A DNA stretch of 64,000 nucleotides from Clonostachys chloroleuca (lineage: Eukaryota; Ascomycota; Sordariomycetes; Hypocreales; Bionectriaceae): contig JBANAY010000003.1 in NCBI GenBank assembly GCA_037952775.1, forward strand, positions 8,990,001 through 9,054,000, written 5' to 3'. Shown in pieces: positions 23,891 through 36,177 of the stretch. Both the position numbers and the translations under genes were made by a program. A model generated the notes under the pieces. It searched no databases and had not been told where the DNA came from. It was given only the letters and a program-made list of their open reading frames with translations. Numbering within the stretch: the first letter of the stretch is position 1; every line of letters begins with the position of its first letter.

Positions 23891-25904
23891 TCAATCCTCC
23901 GCGGAGAGCGTTGGCTCGTGCCCCCCTCCTCCCTCGCTCATGATGATGAGATTCACCAAAAGCACCGATCCTACTAGGGTTGCCATTTCGAAGAAGGTGA
24001 AGGATAAACCAAGATCCTGGTCCAGGATCCAGGCAGCGAGTATTGTCAGGGGCGTGACGCAGAGTGCGATCTGGATGGACGAGCCCACGGAAACAGCAAT
24101 AGCAAGATCAAGCTTTTCCCTGATGGCAACAGTCACCACGGTAATGTACTCTGCCATGTTTCCCACAATCGGCAGGATGATGAGTCCAATGATCATTTCA
24201 GAGAATTGTCCATCATGCGTGACCGCATCAATGGTGGAAACGAGGAACTCAGCGTTCATAGACATCAAAACCGATGACAGAACGAGGACAAGTACAGATA
24301 CATATCTTCCAACAACCATGTTGGACATGTTTGGCTCGGGGAAAGTTGACAATTGGCCATAGCCGTCGACAGTCTCACGCATTATGCTCAGTGGTGGAAG
24401 GCCAGACCGCCTCAGGGCTAGACGTCGGCTTGAAGCAACTGACGAGTCTCGGCTTGCAAATCGCCGGCGAGACCCAGCTGACAACGATCTAGAATGGCCT
24501 CTAGTCCGTGTGAGCTTTTGATACTTTGATCCTGATACAGTTTTTCCTCGCGCAGATCCTTCAGCACTGCCTCTTCCGCGAATCTCCCTAGTATTGACGG
24601 CATATATCGTGTGTGTGTACTCCTCATCATCGCTGGCATCAGGCAGAACAGTTGCTCCATGTTTCATCATGTTGGGTTTTGACTGTTCTCGTTCATCGTT
24701 CTCGGCAAATCGAATTGTCCTTGGCTGAGGGCGAGTAGATGGTGTGGCAGGTGAGGAAGGTGGTCGAGTTTCGATCCGTCCTGCCTGGCTTTCAATATCA
24801 AGCCCATGAGAACCCAATCCAGAGCGCTGGCTCCCTTTGTACTTAACTTCGTAGATTAGGTATATAATATAAATTGCCAGTACCATGAATGCGGATACTC
24901 GGCTCAGCTTCAGCGTTGCGCTACTGGCATCCTGAGCATTCTGGAACGTGAAGTCAAATGCGGTCTGCATCATTGTCAACGCTCGAAAAACAAGGCCTTA
25001 TGAGGGATTGAATGCGAAGGAAAATGAGGCTCACTGGAATTAGAAAGGCAAAGACTGAAACAAAGAGGAGGCAGCCAAGCACTTCAGTGCCTGAGGTACT
25101 GTAAGATGCCTCGACATCTGCGACGCCGCATGCCAACAATGCCGAGCCTAGGATGAGGAGAAGGTTTACAAGAACAGACCCCAATATAGAGGCCTGCACG
25201 ATGCGTACATGGCCGTTCGCTAAGGCAACGCTACAATGTGTATGCGCATTAGGGAAGAGAGCCAGCCAAGTAGGGTGTTGGCCACTCACATGCTGCATAA
25301 TGGATCTGATATCAGTCATAGTGCAACAGTGAGTCAATTTGACAAACCCTCGACTTACAACAAGATTAGCTCAACAATGTTGCCTAGGCTTATGTTCAGA
25401 AGCGCCCCGATGGTGTCGCCAGCATCATCGGCTATCCTCTCTGTTGCCTCGGTTAATAGTGCGGACAAGGGCACAATGGCCACCGCGTTGGTTAGAAATA
25501 TCAGGATGGGCTGGGCCTTCACGACATATGTGATTAAGCCAATTGGGACAAAGATGGTGAGAATGTTTATCCATCCAGCAAGCAAAATAGAGCGGAGCTC
25601 CACGATGAAGAGGGCCACAGGCGTCAGCTCTGCAGAATCTAAACAAACCCGGGGGGAAAATATATCAGTCGTCTTAGTCTCAACCCCCCATCCACTTGGA
25701 AATCATCGTATCGAACGTACCTAGCCATGGTAAGCAAAAGATATTTTGGGTGGCAGACTGCCAACCATTTATACCATTATCTATGGGGGATGGAACAGCC
25801 AAAAAACTGTCTTCGCTATCCTCAGCCGACGACATGTCATCTTGATCACTCATTGACCCATAGCCAGGAGGTTGTTGGCCCGTCATTGTGTTATTAAGAG
25901 ACAT
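23891..25904 (-). CDS. Vacuolar-type Ca2+/H+ exchanger (CAX family)
   Basis: Five exons plus a predicted 3-nt exon (25904..25721, 25638..25359, 25292..25290, 25230..25035, 24964..23891) join in phase to 578 residues. CAX exchangers move Ca2+ into the vacuole against H+. The two halves carry the signature acidic motifs: GNIVELIL in the first and PIVGNMAEYITVV in the second. About 10-11 hydrophobic segments are visible. An insert of roughly 190 hydrophilic residues (Ser/Arg-rich) separates the two halves in the cytosol, longer than in yeast Vcx1. The 3-nt exon restores one Ile and gives ELIL-F-I-VALANG, matching the spacing of yeast ELIVSIIALKKG. A direct splice gives a protein one residue shorter. 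Membrane function is firm; the microexon is a prediction. Confidence 0.9.
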
Positions 25905-26517
25905 TCTGTCCTTGACTACCAGGCCAACCGAAAGATAAACAGATCAGAGAAAAGGAAGTTTGATGTTTCTCTCTTTTGATTAATTAGATTTAAGAGATAT
26001 AAGATATAGGGAGATAATTCCCTCAAATTGGGTGGTAAAAACAAGTCCTATCTGGGAGGGAGCCAAAGAGGCCTCGTGGATTCAATTATGGCACCGGCTG
26101 CCTCCCTTAGGACTTCCGAATCAGGCAATGGAGCATCACAAGATATTCTCTCATCAGCTGTAACTCCTTCATGTACATAAATAGAATTTCCTTTCCAGCG
26201 CTAAATATGAGGTATTTTGGAGATGGTTGTCCTTAGGACTAAAACAGAACCATCTGGCTCCTCGTGCGTCGAGGTGGTAAACCTTAACTGCGTCTCATTC
26301 CAACTAGAAACCTGTCATCGCCGAATAGACTGGTATGGAATTAAGCTGTATCGGCAGTGGAATGCACATTGCCCAGATTTTTTGTTGTTGATGGCCTCTT
26401 TTTCTTTTTAATTTTCCACGTGAGTATCCGCCAAATGTTTCGGGATCTTTGAGATGAGACAATATGTAAATGGCAGGAACAGAATTGTCATTTGATCATT
26501 CAAGATAAAGGAGGCCC
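25905..26517. other. Promoter of the exchanger / 3' region of the membrane protein
   Basis: A/T-rich sequence with no open frame that looks coding. It holds the upstream region of the exchanger and, at its right end, the 3' end of the polytopic protein. I see no gene. Confidence 0.6.
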
Positions 26518-28133
26518 CTAAATTGAGTCTCTTTTTCCCCCTAGCGACAGCTGTGCCTTGATGGGGACCATGGGTATTTCTTGACCAAGATCCCCAGTTG
26601 GAGGCGACTTCGGTTGACCTTTTTCCAGGCTATTTGACATAATATCTGTGCTAATGAAGCCTGATTTTCTATTTCCTTGTTCGTACTGTCCCTTGTCACC
26701 ATTCGCTGTTGCCAGAATGTCCTCCTTGGAACCATACGTGTCTGCTGAGATACAAGAGTGAGTGTGGCTGACATCACTCTGATCCGAAATCACAATCATG
26801 GTTTTAGTCATAATGTTGCCGTCGTTCTGTTTCCGCGAGCCCTCGACAGATGTAAGTCCCAGTCGTATCTCGTCGCTGTCCAGACTCAGCCGACTCCTCG
26901 CCAGTCTTGAAGGAGTCCACCCTGAAGCTCCATTTGTTACTCCCGCGACATTTCCGCGCTTGTTTTTTGTAGACATTGTGACGACGGGCCCAGAATTTAG
27001 GTTCGGTATCTGGCGAGTGTTGCTTCCATTGTGGCGGGCGCTCAATCCGTGGAGACTTGAACCATATTGGCCACTGTTGTTGATGCGACGAAGAGCCGTC
27101 TCGGCGATATGGTCGAGGACGCTCTTGAAATCGTCGAGGAAAATAACATCAGATGCGCACTTGAATACGAGGGCGAGCTTTATCAATAAATTAGTAAGAC
27201 TGTTTATCCCTCACCTCTTGTATGTTTCTTCAGAGACTTACACGCCAGAATGGATTGATGCCGCTTGGTGATGACATTGTCGCCGTCACAGCGACATCGG
27301 TGGCCAAGAAGATGATTGACATGAACATACATAGAAGCAGTACACCAAATCGCGGGCTCGTCCTTATCAGTGCTACCAATGTGTAGCCGTAATTTTTGTT
27401 GATCACCATAACCAGCTTGACTGTGGTAAAAATCCACCATGGGTCTCTGTTCGAGGGAAGAAACAGGGAGCTGTCAGATCACATCGACCAATGCATTTGA
27501 GGAGTTAAGGACTGACCTAGCAATCGGTTCAACATATCGTGATTTTGTGAACATGTTGTTCCCCAAAAGGTTGAAGTACTGGAAGTTGGCCACTGTCTCC
27601 AGCACCCAGTATGGTTGAACCAGCATAAGTGATATGATAAAAAGAAGGCCTCCCCATCTTGGAAGGAATGGTTTGATCTTGAGCCATGATATTACGTTGT
27701 GGAGGTTGTATGAAATGTAGAGGAGAGCAGCAGTACTGCTAAGTATCCTTATGTCGCAAATGCCTAATTAGCCACGTCCTTTATTTTTCTATCCCATGAT
27801 GTCTGAAACAAACGTACCATCCATAGGCAGGGTCGTCAAAAAAGATGAATATGCCGTTCCATCCGGCCAAGAAGAGCTATTATCTCTCAGGTCAGCGAGT
27901 GTTCTCAAGGCCATTGCATTGAGAGAGGTGTGATACCTCACCTCAAGGAGAATCAGTTTGTGCAAAACCACCCCTTTTCGATAGTTGCATAGGACAAAGA
28001 GTAGAAGAATTACTACCGAGCCAATATTGAACCCTTGAGCCCAGCTCTCGCCTATAACCTGGCTTCGTGTCAAATTCTCGGCGAGGGGGTCGCCGGCAGC
28101 TCTGGTAGACATTAAACCTGGTACAGGCGCCAT
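26518..28133 (-). CDS. Polytopic fungal membrane protein, unknown function
   Basis: Five exons (28133..27942, 27876..27818, 27747..27517, 27446..27242, 27177..26518) join in phase to 448 residues. About seven hydrophobic segments lie in residues 35-250, for example GSVVILLLFVLCNY, LFIISLMLVQPYW and FGVLLLCMFMSIIFLATDV. Conserved-looking polar stretches include AGWNGIFIFFDDPAYGW and LVFKCASDVIFLDDFKS. The last 180 residues are hydrophilic, Ser-rich and probably cytosolic. It resembles an uncharacterised group of fungal integral membrane proteins with a seven-helix layout. I cannot name a ligand or substrate. The ATG 28133 is used since the in-frame TTG upstream is not a usual start. Exon 3 begins at an AAG acceptor chosen by phase and by the sequence GWILSSTAALLYISYN. 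Confidence 0.72.
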
Positions 28134-31100
28134 TTGAGGAAGAGGCCGAAGCCGGTGCAAGAAGTAAAATCAAATCTGATTAAAATCGAGCTCTTTAAGA
28201 AAGAGTGTATGATATGTATGTCGCACTCTCTTCACAATGGTGTTCCCGTCGGTTCTCTCATCAACACCCATTTGCCAGGGGCAGTTCTTTCGTCTCTGGG
28301 AGGTGTTTCGCAGCTGGAGAGACCAGGACACAGCATGATCAAACCCAAATATATGAGACAAGGCCATACCTCTCCATCGAGAATTAACCCTCGGTCCCAA
28401 CGAGCCCCGTGCTGCAAGTCCATCCCTCCAACGTGACATATTTTGAGTTATGCTCGGGCAGTAACAAAGAGGAAGGAGACAGCCCTACATCACAAGCATC
28501 AGCCACCATCAGTTCGGGGAACGGCTTTCGGCCTTGTTTAGCGCCAGCCTTAGCACCAACTGATGGGTGAAGGGAGGGAGGTTGCCACCAGACGTCAAAC
28601 CACAACGCCCACCTACTCCCGAGTCTCATGTCCTCCCGCGGCCTAGTGAACTTACATACTGGGAGGTACTTCACATGCTTTTATTTGTTTATATGAAGGT
28701 TGGCTTCAGAACCAACATTCTACCTATCCAATCCAGAGTGCGTACCATCTCCGCCCAAGGACGCCTACAACAGATATAGACCAGCGCGAGATGAGAATAA
28801 CTGTCGGTTAATTCTTCATATTCTAGTTGTCAATTTAATTTCTATAAAGACATCCACCGTTTCTCTACGGCCGAACAGACAGGTAATGCACGAGCGTCCA
28901 GATCGGATACTGAGTAGAGGGAGGGTGGAGCGCTCGTTTTGTGAATGAAGAGCTAGACCAGAACTAGACCTTTCGATCGGATTGGAACTCACCAAATATT
29001 GGGTTCAATTCACGTTTGTTTCTGTCCGTCCGCAACCCACGGTGAATACTTAGATCGTGGCTTGATCAAAGCGGACCAACTAACGCGATTCAAAAGTTAA
29101 AATCGTGACCACCACGTTCGTCCAAACAATGCCTGTGCAACCATTTCCGATTCCTTTTGAATTAGGGTGTTTTTATCTGCCCAATTTGCCTAGACTGGTT
29201 TCCTTAGCATCGGATGCCCCATCCCCTAATGCAAGGTGTCGGAGATCATGAAGCCCTTTGGCGGACTGTCCCGCCAACCTAGTCTTATGTTAGGGAGGGC
29301 TATCATTTCAATCTGTTCAATGTGGTCTTTAATATCCTCCAACTTCCCATCACAAGGCAACTAGTAGTAATGGTCCTGATCTATGGTACGAGATCACGTA
29401 TCATAGGTTCCAACAGGCTGGTTACTATGGGGGAAGATCAAGGGCAAGTCCCTGGGGGGTTGGAACGCACAGAACAAGAGATTATGTACATTGCGCTTAT
29501 CAGGGGAACGCTGTTGAGTTGTTGGTAGCGGCGCCCTCTCTCGGGACCAACAATGTGGCTTATTGCAACTTGACTGCCATGTGATTGATTGACTTGGAAC
29601 AACCCTCCTTCAACTACGTGACAGTAGGTTGCGTGGCATTAACGGACGACCCTGCTCCCACACTTTCCTGCCGAGAAAGTCGAGCTCCCTTGCGAGAGGA
29701 GGCATCTAATCGGGCAACACTAGCGAGCCATCGCACATGTTGTCTCCAACCAACCAACAAGACTCGGTGGCAGTGTGTGTGACACTCGCACGGCTACTAT
29801 TGTCTGCTAGAGCTCTGTATCAATAGCGGCTGAATTTTATAATGGAAATTGATCCTCAATATCTTCTGGCTACACCACCCTGGAACGTTCTTCCACCGTT
29901 CTACCAGATCGCCTGATACAAGGATGATTTGGTGATAAACCAACATACATTTGCAGTTACCTTGCGCTAATGTTGATCAGATCATAGACTGTTCCAAGTG
30001 TAACATGTGACGAATATACATAGCACCACACCTCGCCATGTAGCCAATTGTATTCTGAAGAGTGATTCGCATAAGGAGCCTTGCATAAGGCGGCTACAAG
30101 CTTGCAGAGAGGATGGGATGCAGGCCAACAGACGTATCACATTCACTTCAGGGCAGGATCGCCAGCCGGGGTCTCCTACGGGCGCCACGGTGATTGAACA
30201 ATGAAAAAGCTCGTAGCAAGCCCTGTTAGACACGGATGGCCAACACGAACTCCGACATTGCAGCAACCCCCGTAAAACGAGCGCGCTCCTCTCATCATAC
30301 CCAGGAAATCCCTTCATTCTTGTTAGGAGATTTCGAACCAGCCCTTACCCAAGGCGATAGCCGTCGACGATTATGATAACGTGGCCCAAGCTTGTCAAAT
30401 GAAGGAAATGCTCCAATGTAACTTGAATGCCTCCGCTGTCTCATCGGTATTATGCTTGCTTTCTACATGCGACGCAGCCACTGGCGGTGTGTCGGCCGAA
30501 AGGGCTTCGCTTCACCTCCTTTGCAAACCTCCCACGGCATCTCCCCTTCCGTCTCCGTTCCATGTTGTTAGGATCTGTCCGGTTTCTGCTACCAGAGTGC
30601 CATTTACGGCCCACCTGGACAATCCTCTCGGCATATTGGATGACCCTTGTTTGCTGCCCATGGCCCATGATAGGTACACACTGATTTTAATTGGCTTGGC
30701 CAGTGGGCCGGGGATAGAGACGGCAGAGTTTCAGATGTCTCCGTGGTATCTGGCAAGTATGAGCCTCTGCCCTTTGTAAGTACTAGGAACGTAGTAATTA
30801 ATAGTAGAAGGCCTTCCGGTCTCAACCCATTATATTGGCTGAGTGATCCAGATAATTCATGAGCCTTGTTGGGGATGCTAATATTTCCAATGGAAAGAAA
30901 CGGGGTGGACAACGTTGAGGGGAGGATAAGCCGAAATGAAGAAAATAGTAACACATGGCTCCATTATTTACCGCGTGATCATGACGGTAGATGAAATCTA
31001 CTTATACCGGGATGGGTGAGAAGACTTCACGTCCAAGTGGGCATGCGAGGTAACTGTCCTGTTTATTACTCCGCAACAATTGTTTGAGTAGTCTGAATTT

Positions 31101-34066
31101 TTGCCTGAAACCATGCCGGAAGGAAACCACGCGCCGAAGCCCACAAATAGCCTCGTGTATTTACGAGAGATGAGATGCCCGACAACGTGGAAGCTCACCA
31201 TGATTGAGGGCGGCCTCGCCATCTCCAGATCGCGGGGGCTTGTCAACGGAGTTGACAAAGTGGTTGTATCTTTCGTATCGTGTGCCTATTTAGGTATGCA
31301 CCATTAGGATATAGTAGCAGCGAGAATGGGCAGCATGACTTTAGAGGGTACCATTCAGCATCGCATCCAGCGATTGCTCGACTGGGATATCCCGGCACAG
31401 ATGCAGGTTGGAGGGTAAAGGTGTGCTCCAAGATGATCCACGTGGCGATACAGGCCGATGGCTGTCCTTATGATAGGTCAATGGTACCTGGCGGTGGTCA
31501 TTGGCTGCTTCGTTTATCAACTGAGGCGTATAAGCAAGAAAGAGAGACAGTAGGAATCAAGCCCAGGCCTACACCGAGGCATTACCTGAGAATAACGGCG
31601 AGAATTCGTCTGCCTGATTTAATGCAGGGTGTTTGCTGCACCTGTTTATGTTCGAGGCAGGTGGTATATCCAGCAACCGTCATCGTTTTCGTTTTCCTGC
31701 ATTGGACTCTAATCTGCGCCATGAGAAGGATGACGGGGCGTCTGCTCCTGGCCCAGGCCCAACGCATGGCAGTTAGGATGTGCGCGTGGCTGAAAATTTA
31801 TTCTAGAAGCAACGTGCGAATATGAAAACAGGCTCCATGAGGCCTTACCCTACCCTGCCGGAGGTTACGATGGAGGTGGGTGAGCGCTGAGGATGTAGGG
31901 CGAGAACGGTGACGGTCCAGAACGGGGTTGGCGATTGGCTAGGCGAGTGCCACCCAGCGAGGATGGGACGAAAGCATGGGTGGTGCCGTATGCATGACAG
32001 TGTCATCGACAGCCGGATTCGAGTCCGACAAGCGGTTTGTTTGCTTTGGTTCGCCCTGGGCCAAGAACTCAAAGCGGTCAGATGCAACCTGAGTGGTCAC
32101 TTTGTGGAATCGTTCCTAGATTGGATGGCACTGAAATTGTCCATCTTTCTCGGAACACGCCCGTGGCGAATGTTCGGTAAGCGCTAGGTGGAAAGTACCT
32201 GCCCCAACAGCCGAGACACCCTCGTGCACAAAGACTAGGCACTCTTGGCACTAACCTAAACAGCTGCCTGGGACTAACCTGGATTGCACCTGCCGTCCGA
32301 GCTCTGGTCGCGCCGCGCGTGCATCCCGCCCATTTAAAACATGTACTACATTAGCAGGACAGCGCGGCACGTCCCCGCCAATGCAGTTGGCAAAGTACAT
32401 GCGAAATAAGCAATCAGTAAGGTAAGAGCTACCAGCTAACCCGCCTCGGACTGGGCTGGGAATTCTTCCGAGCAAGCCCACCAACCAACGAGCCGCAGCA
32501 CCAACTGCTCACCATCTCAGCTGAGCAGTCTATTCTTAACAACCAACATCGGCGTGGTCAATTGTCTCGCGCTGATGTCAGTTGGTTGGTGCGACGAGCT
32601 GACTGCGCCGCGACTTACAAGAGCTAACAGCCTCGACGACGACGCATCAACCAATATCAACGCGCAATTGAGACGATCGACCAACGCCATGACCCCTCTT
32701 CTTCCCTTCTTCGCTGGACCTCTCCTCTCCTCCTCACCTTACAGCCAATCGCGGTTCTACTTGTCACTACAACGCTAACGCTCACGAGAACCACCCATAG
32801 ATGCAGAGTACTCCTTCGAAAGCTCCTTCGACCTCTCGTTGCGCTATGACGACGAAGCATGGCATGGGGACTGCCAGGAGCCGCATCCCAGTAAGCTATT
32901 GATCCAGTCACAACCCAACTGGGGGTGGGGGACCGGGACACACGTTGTGCCAAGGCCTTAACTGGCTATGCCCACCGAGATCAACAGTGTTTCAGTCCAT
33001 CACCTTGAATATTGGGCTTTATTGAAATCCTTTCACCGGGTCATCGTGACCAATCGCCAAACTGCCCAAATTCGCTCCCGAGAATTTCACCACCGGCATA
33101 GTTGTGAGGTCATGCCCCATATGTGCTATCAGCTCTGTGGACATACGACTGTCTCAATTCTCCTTTCCTACGCAGTTGATTGATCAGCACTCCCTCGACA
33201 ACCCTTGCCATGGCATTCCCGATTTCCTCATCAAAGGAGTAGCCTGCGTTCGTTTACCTGATACCTGGCTTCCCGTCCGCTGGTCTCGATTAGGAAATTT
33301 GCCGCGTATGGTGGCACTGGGTGATGTTGGGACGATATGCATATTACTAAACGCCACGACGACCAACATGGTGCCCCATTTCTGGCTCTACACCTCACTT
33401 AATGACAGCTCTATTGACAATCTACTTAGTAACACGCCAAACGGCACGACTTGGCCCCCTAATTTTAAGATCCGGTGTGCTATCCCCCAGGTCCCAGGAT
33501 CGCTGCTGCAATGTCTCGGCCCACGACCCTGGCAGGCCAAGGATTCTCTCTCCACTCGCAAAGGCAAGGGGTCGCAACACGCCGGTCATCCCGTCTTGCT
33601 ACGAGCATGTTGATCCTTCTCCTGTATCAACTGACATTCTGATTTCTCTCCTCTCATTGCTCCCCGCGCAAGAGTCTAGCGCTCGGTTCATAGATACATA
33701 GAAAAGCTCCCAAGATCCACTATACACGCCCGTGTCTGAATAAGACGGCGTCGCACTAATAATACCTACCTCATGCCATCCATGTACTCGGATGTTGTTC
33801 ATGTAATGCCAGTAATAGATATTCACTCCGCCGCCCACTTGCTTCAAAACCCCCTCCCCCCAAGGAAACGGCCTGTAGTGTAACGCTTCTAGAAGGCCGA
33901 TTTCCCAACCGTCGAATAAATCCCATGGGGGGATTATTATAATACGGCCGCCCAAGACGACGAAGAGGAAGAGGTTATCGAGCAGTCGAATGCTGCCACG
34001 ACAAGGGGCGACACCAGCAAATCGGCAAGGACGACGGGTTTGAATTGGAGGAGATCAGGATCAAAG
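28134..34066. other. 5.9-kb gene-poor block
   Basis: No convincing gene on either strand. The longest frames, about 180 codons at 31280..31825 and 170 at 33104..33613, have no family motif, no splice-site support and composition close to random. A CT-rich promoter-like stretch near 32690-32790 is followed by an ATG at 32801 and a GTAAGC donor near 32890, so a short unrecognised gene start is possible there. No transposon terminal repeats or RIP-like A/T blocks were seen. Confidence 0.45.
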
Positions 34067-35739
34067 ATGCGGATAATCGGGCGCGCTTCATGGCTTGCCG
34101 CCAGCGTTTTCCTGGTGGCTTCCACGCTTTTCACGACTGTTGCTTCGGCAGATCTCACGCTGGCCGATGTATTAAAGGCATTGCCAAGCTGCTCGGTACG
34201 AATAAAATCCTCCAACCGACCAGAGATCGAGGTTGACTTGGACAAACCCCGGTATCACATTGGCTAACATGGTTTTAACCGATTTACAGTACGATTGTCT
34301 TACTCTATTAACTGAGGGTTCTGATTGTGCCACAGGCAATATGACATGCTATTGCGCGAGTCCCAACTTTGACGACACAGCAACAGCATGCGTTGAATCA
34401 AATTGCAAGCTTGCCAAAGAGATCCTGAGTAAGAACGGCCTTCAGCCTCTCCAACCTCTCCTGCGAAATAGGCGTCTAACAGCCATGTGGCAACAGCTGT
34501 CAAGAACGTTACGCAAGTAGCCTGCAAACGCGAGGTACGAGACAACACCAAAAAGTTTCCGACTGTCGCCATCGTATTCTCCATCTTGTCCGGCATCTTC
34601 GTGATACAGCGGTTCGCTGTCAAGATCTACGCCAGCAACCTGAGCCTCGGCCTCGACGACTGGATCACCCTGCTGGCCGCTCTGATCCAGGCACCCGGAG
34701 CTGCCATCGCATGTGAGGGTGGACGCCGCAGCGGCTTCGGCAGGGACATTTGGACGCTTCAATACGACCAGATCACCGACTTCGGCTACTACCTATACAT
34801 CTACTCGACCATCTACTTCTTCAACGTCTCAGTTTGCAAACTGGCCTTCCTCTTCTTCTACCTTCGGGTCTTCCCCGCCCCCAGGGTGCGCCGTGCTCTC
34901 TGGGGCACCATCATTTTCGTTCTCACCTTCGGCCTCGTCTTTCTGTTCGTGTCCATCTTCCAGTGCAAGCCAGTCTCGTACTACTGGCATCGCTGGGACA
35001 AGGAGCATGTGGGGACGTGTATCAATGCCAGCGCTGTGGCTTGGGCGAATTCGGGTATCAGCATTGGTCTCGACTTCTTCATGATTGGCATTCCGTTGTC
35101 GCAAATCAACTCGCTCAACCTGGACTGGAAGAAGAAGATTGGCGTTGGCGCCATGTTTTGCGTCGGTCTCTTGTGAGTTACTCCCTGCCATCCTATGACT
35201 TGGGCGCATATGCCACGAGTGTCCCTTATGTCTGTCCTGGTGCGCCGTCTTGATCTTGAACTAAAACTCATCTTTTTAGTGTAACCGTCATCAGTATAAT
35301 CCGCCTTGAGAATCTGATCGTCCACGGTTGGGAATCACCCAACGCCACCTATGAAAAGGTCGACGTCGCCGTCTGGTCCACCATCGAGATCAACGTCGGC
35401 ATCATCTGCGCATGCATGCCCTCTCTCCGGAGTCTCATCGTCCGCACGTTCCCCCGCCTCCACATCTGGCCCTCGGAGCCTGGCACGCGGCAGGACTTCA
35501 CCGAGCGAAACCTCGGCTTCGGGACCACCAGTCGAAGTATGGCGGAGAAGCATCCGGACATGCCACTTCCCACGAGACCCGGTGCCATCGCCCTACACAT
35601 GACGTATGCCGTCGAGTTCGGCGCACGAGACAGCGAGAGCATGGATGAGCAAAGATTAATGCAGATGCGGGACCTAGATACCAACGGCTCAACGGCTTCG
35701 CCATCGAGATCACCCTCTGACAAGTTGAGGGGGTACTAG
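34067..35739 (+). CDS. CFEM-domain seven-transmembrane receptor (Pth11-like GPCR)
   Basis: Four exons (34067..34195, 34290..34428, 34497..35172, 35280..35739) join in phase to 467 residues. A signal peptide ending near TTVASA is followed by an extracellular CFEM domain (about residues 37-100) with all eight Cys: in PSCS, YDCL, SDC, MTCYC, TACV, SNCK and VACK. The heme-ligand position (Asp before CxC in heme-binding CFEM proteins) reads Asn (TGNMTCYC). Seven hydrophobic segments follow, from FPTVAIVFSILSGIF to IEINVGIICACMPSL, then a hydrophilic tail of about 110 residues. This is the Pth11/CFEM receptor layout, which in rice blast fungus is needed for sensing host surfaces. Ligand and downstream path are unknown here. 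ATG 34067 starts the signal peptide. Confidence 0.9.
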
Positions 35740-36177
35740 ACGATAACGAATTCATCATCAAGCCTTATTTCATTTTCTCTTCCTGTTACATAATTTTACT
35801 CCTTCTAAATTTTCATTCTGTAAAAGGGCTCTTTGGGCGTTCTTGAAGTTGTGGGCGGCCAGGTTTTCTCCTTTTGCATTGTTTAAGAAGCAGACGAGAG
35901 CGATCTATTCTGATATTTGATTCCCCATCCGATAAATGAGGAGTCAGGACGGGGGTACATATGTATACACTCATCATCCAAACCCCGTATATTGATATAT
36001 GATGTACGCGAGCAACAACAAGGCCGTGGAGAAGAAAGACGGACCTGTCACAAAAGAAACATACAATATCCAATTATTGCTTCATACTATTTGTGTCCGG
36101 TAGTGAATGACTGTATAGGCTAGTGCGGTAATTACCATAGCCAATTCGGACTTGTCCCCAGGAGTCGAGGAGGGGGC
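35740..36177. other. Convergent intergenic region
   Basis: Short space between the tail-to-tail receptor and SET genes, partly T-rich. I see no gene. Confidence 0.6.

Noticed and set aside
30325..30345. TRNA B-box-like stretch (GGTTCGAAATC on the minus strand)
   Set aside because: The flanking bases do not pair into a T stem or acceptor stem and no A box fits.
31280..31825. 181-codon plus-strand frame in the gene-poor block
   Set aside because: No motif, no leader or donor context; composition looks random.
33104..33613. 169-codon plus-strand frame in the gene-poor block
   Set aside because: No motif or splice support; several other frames overlap it.
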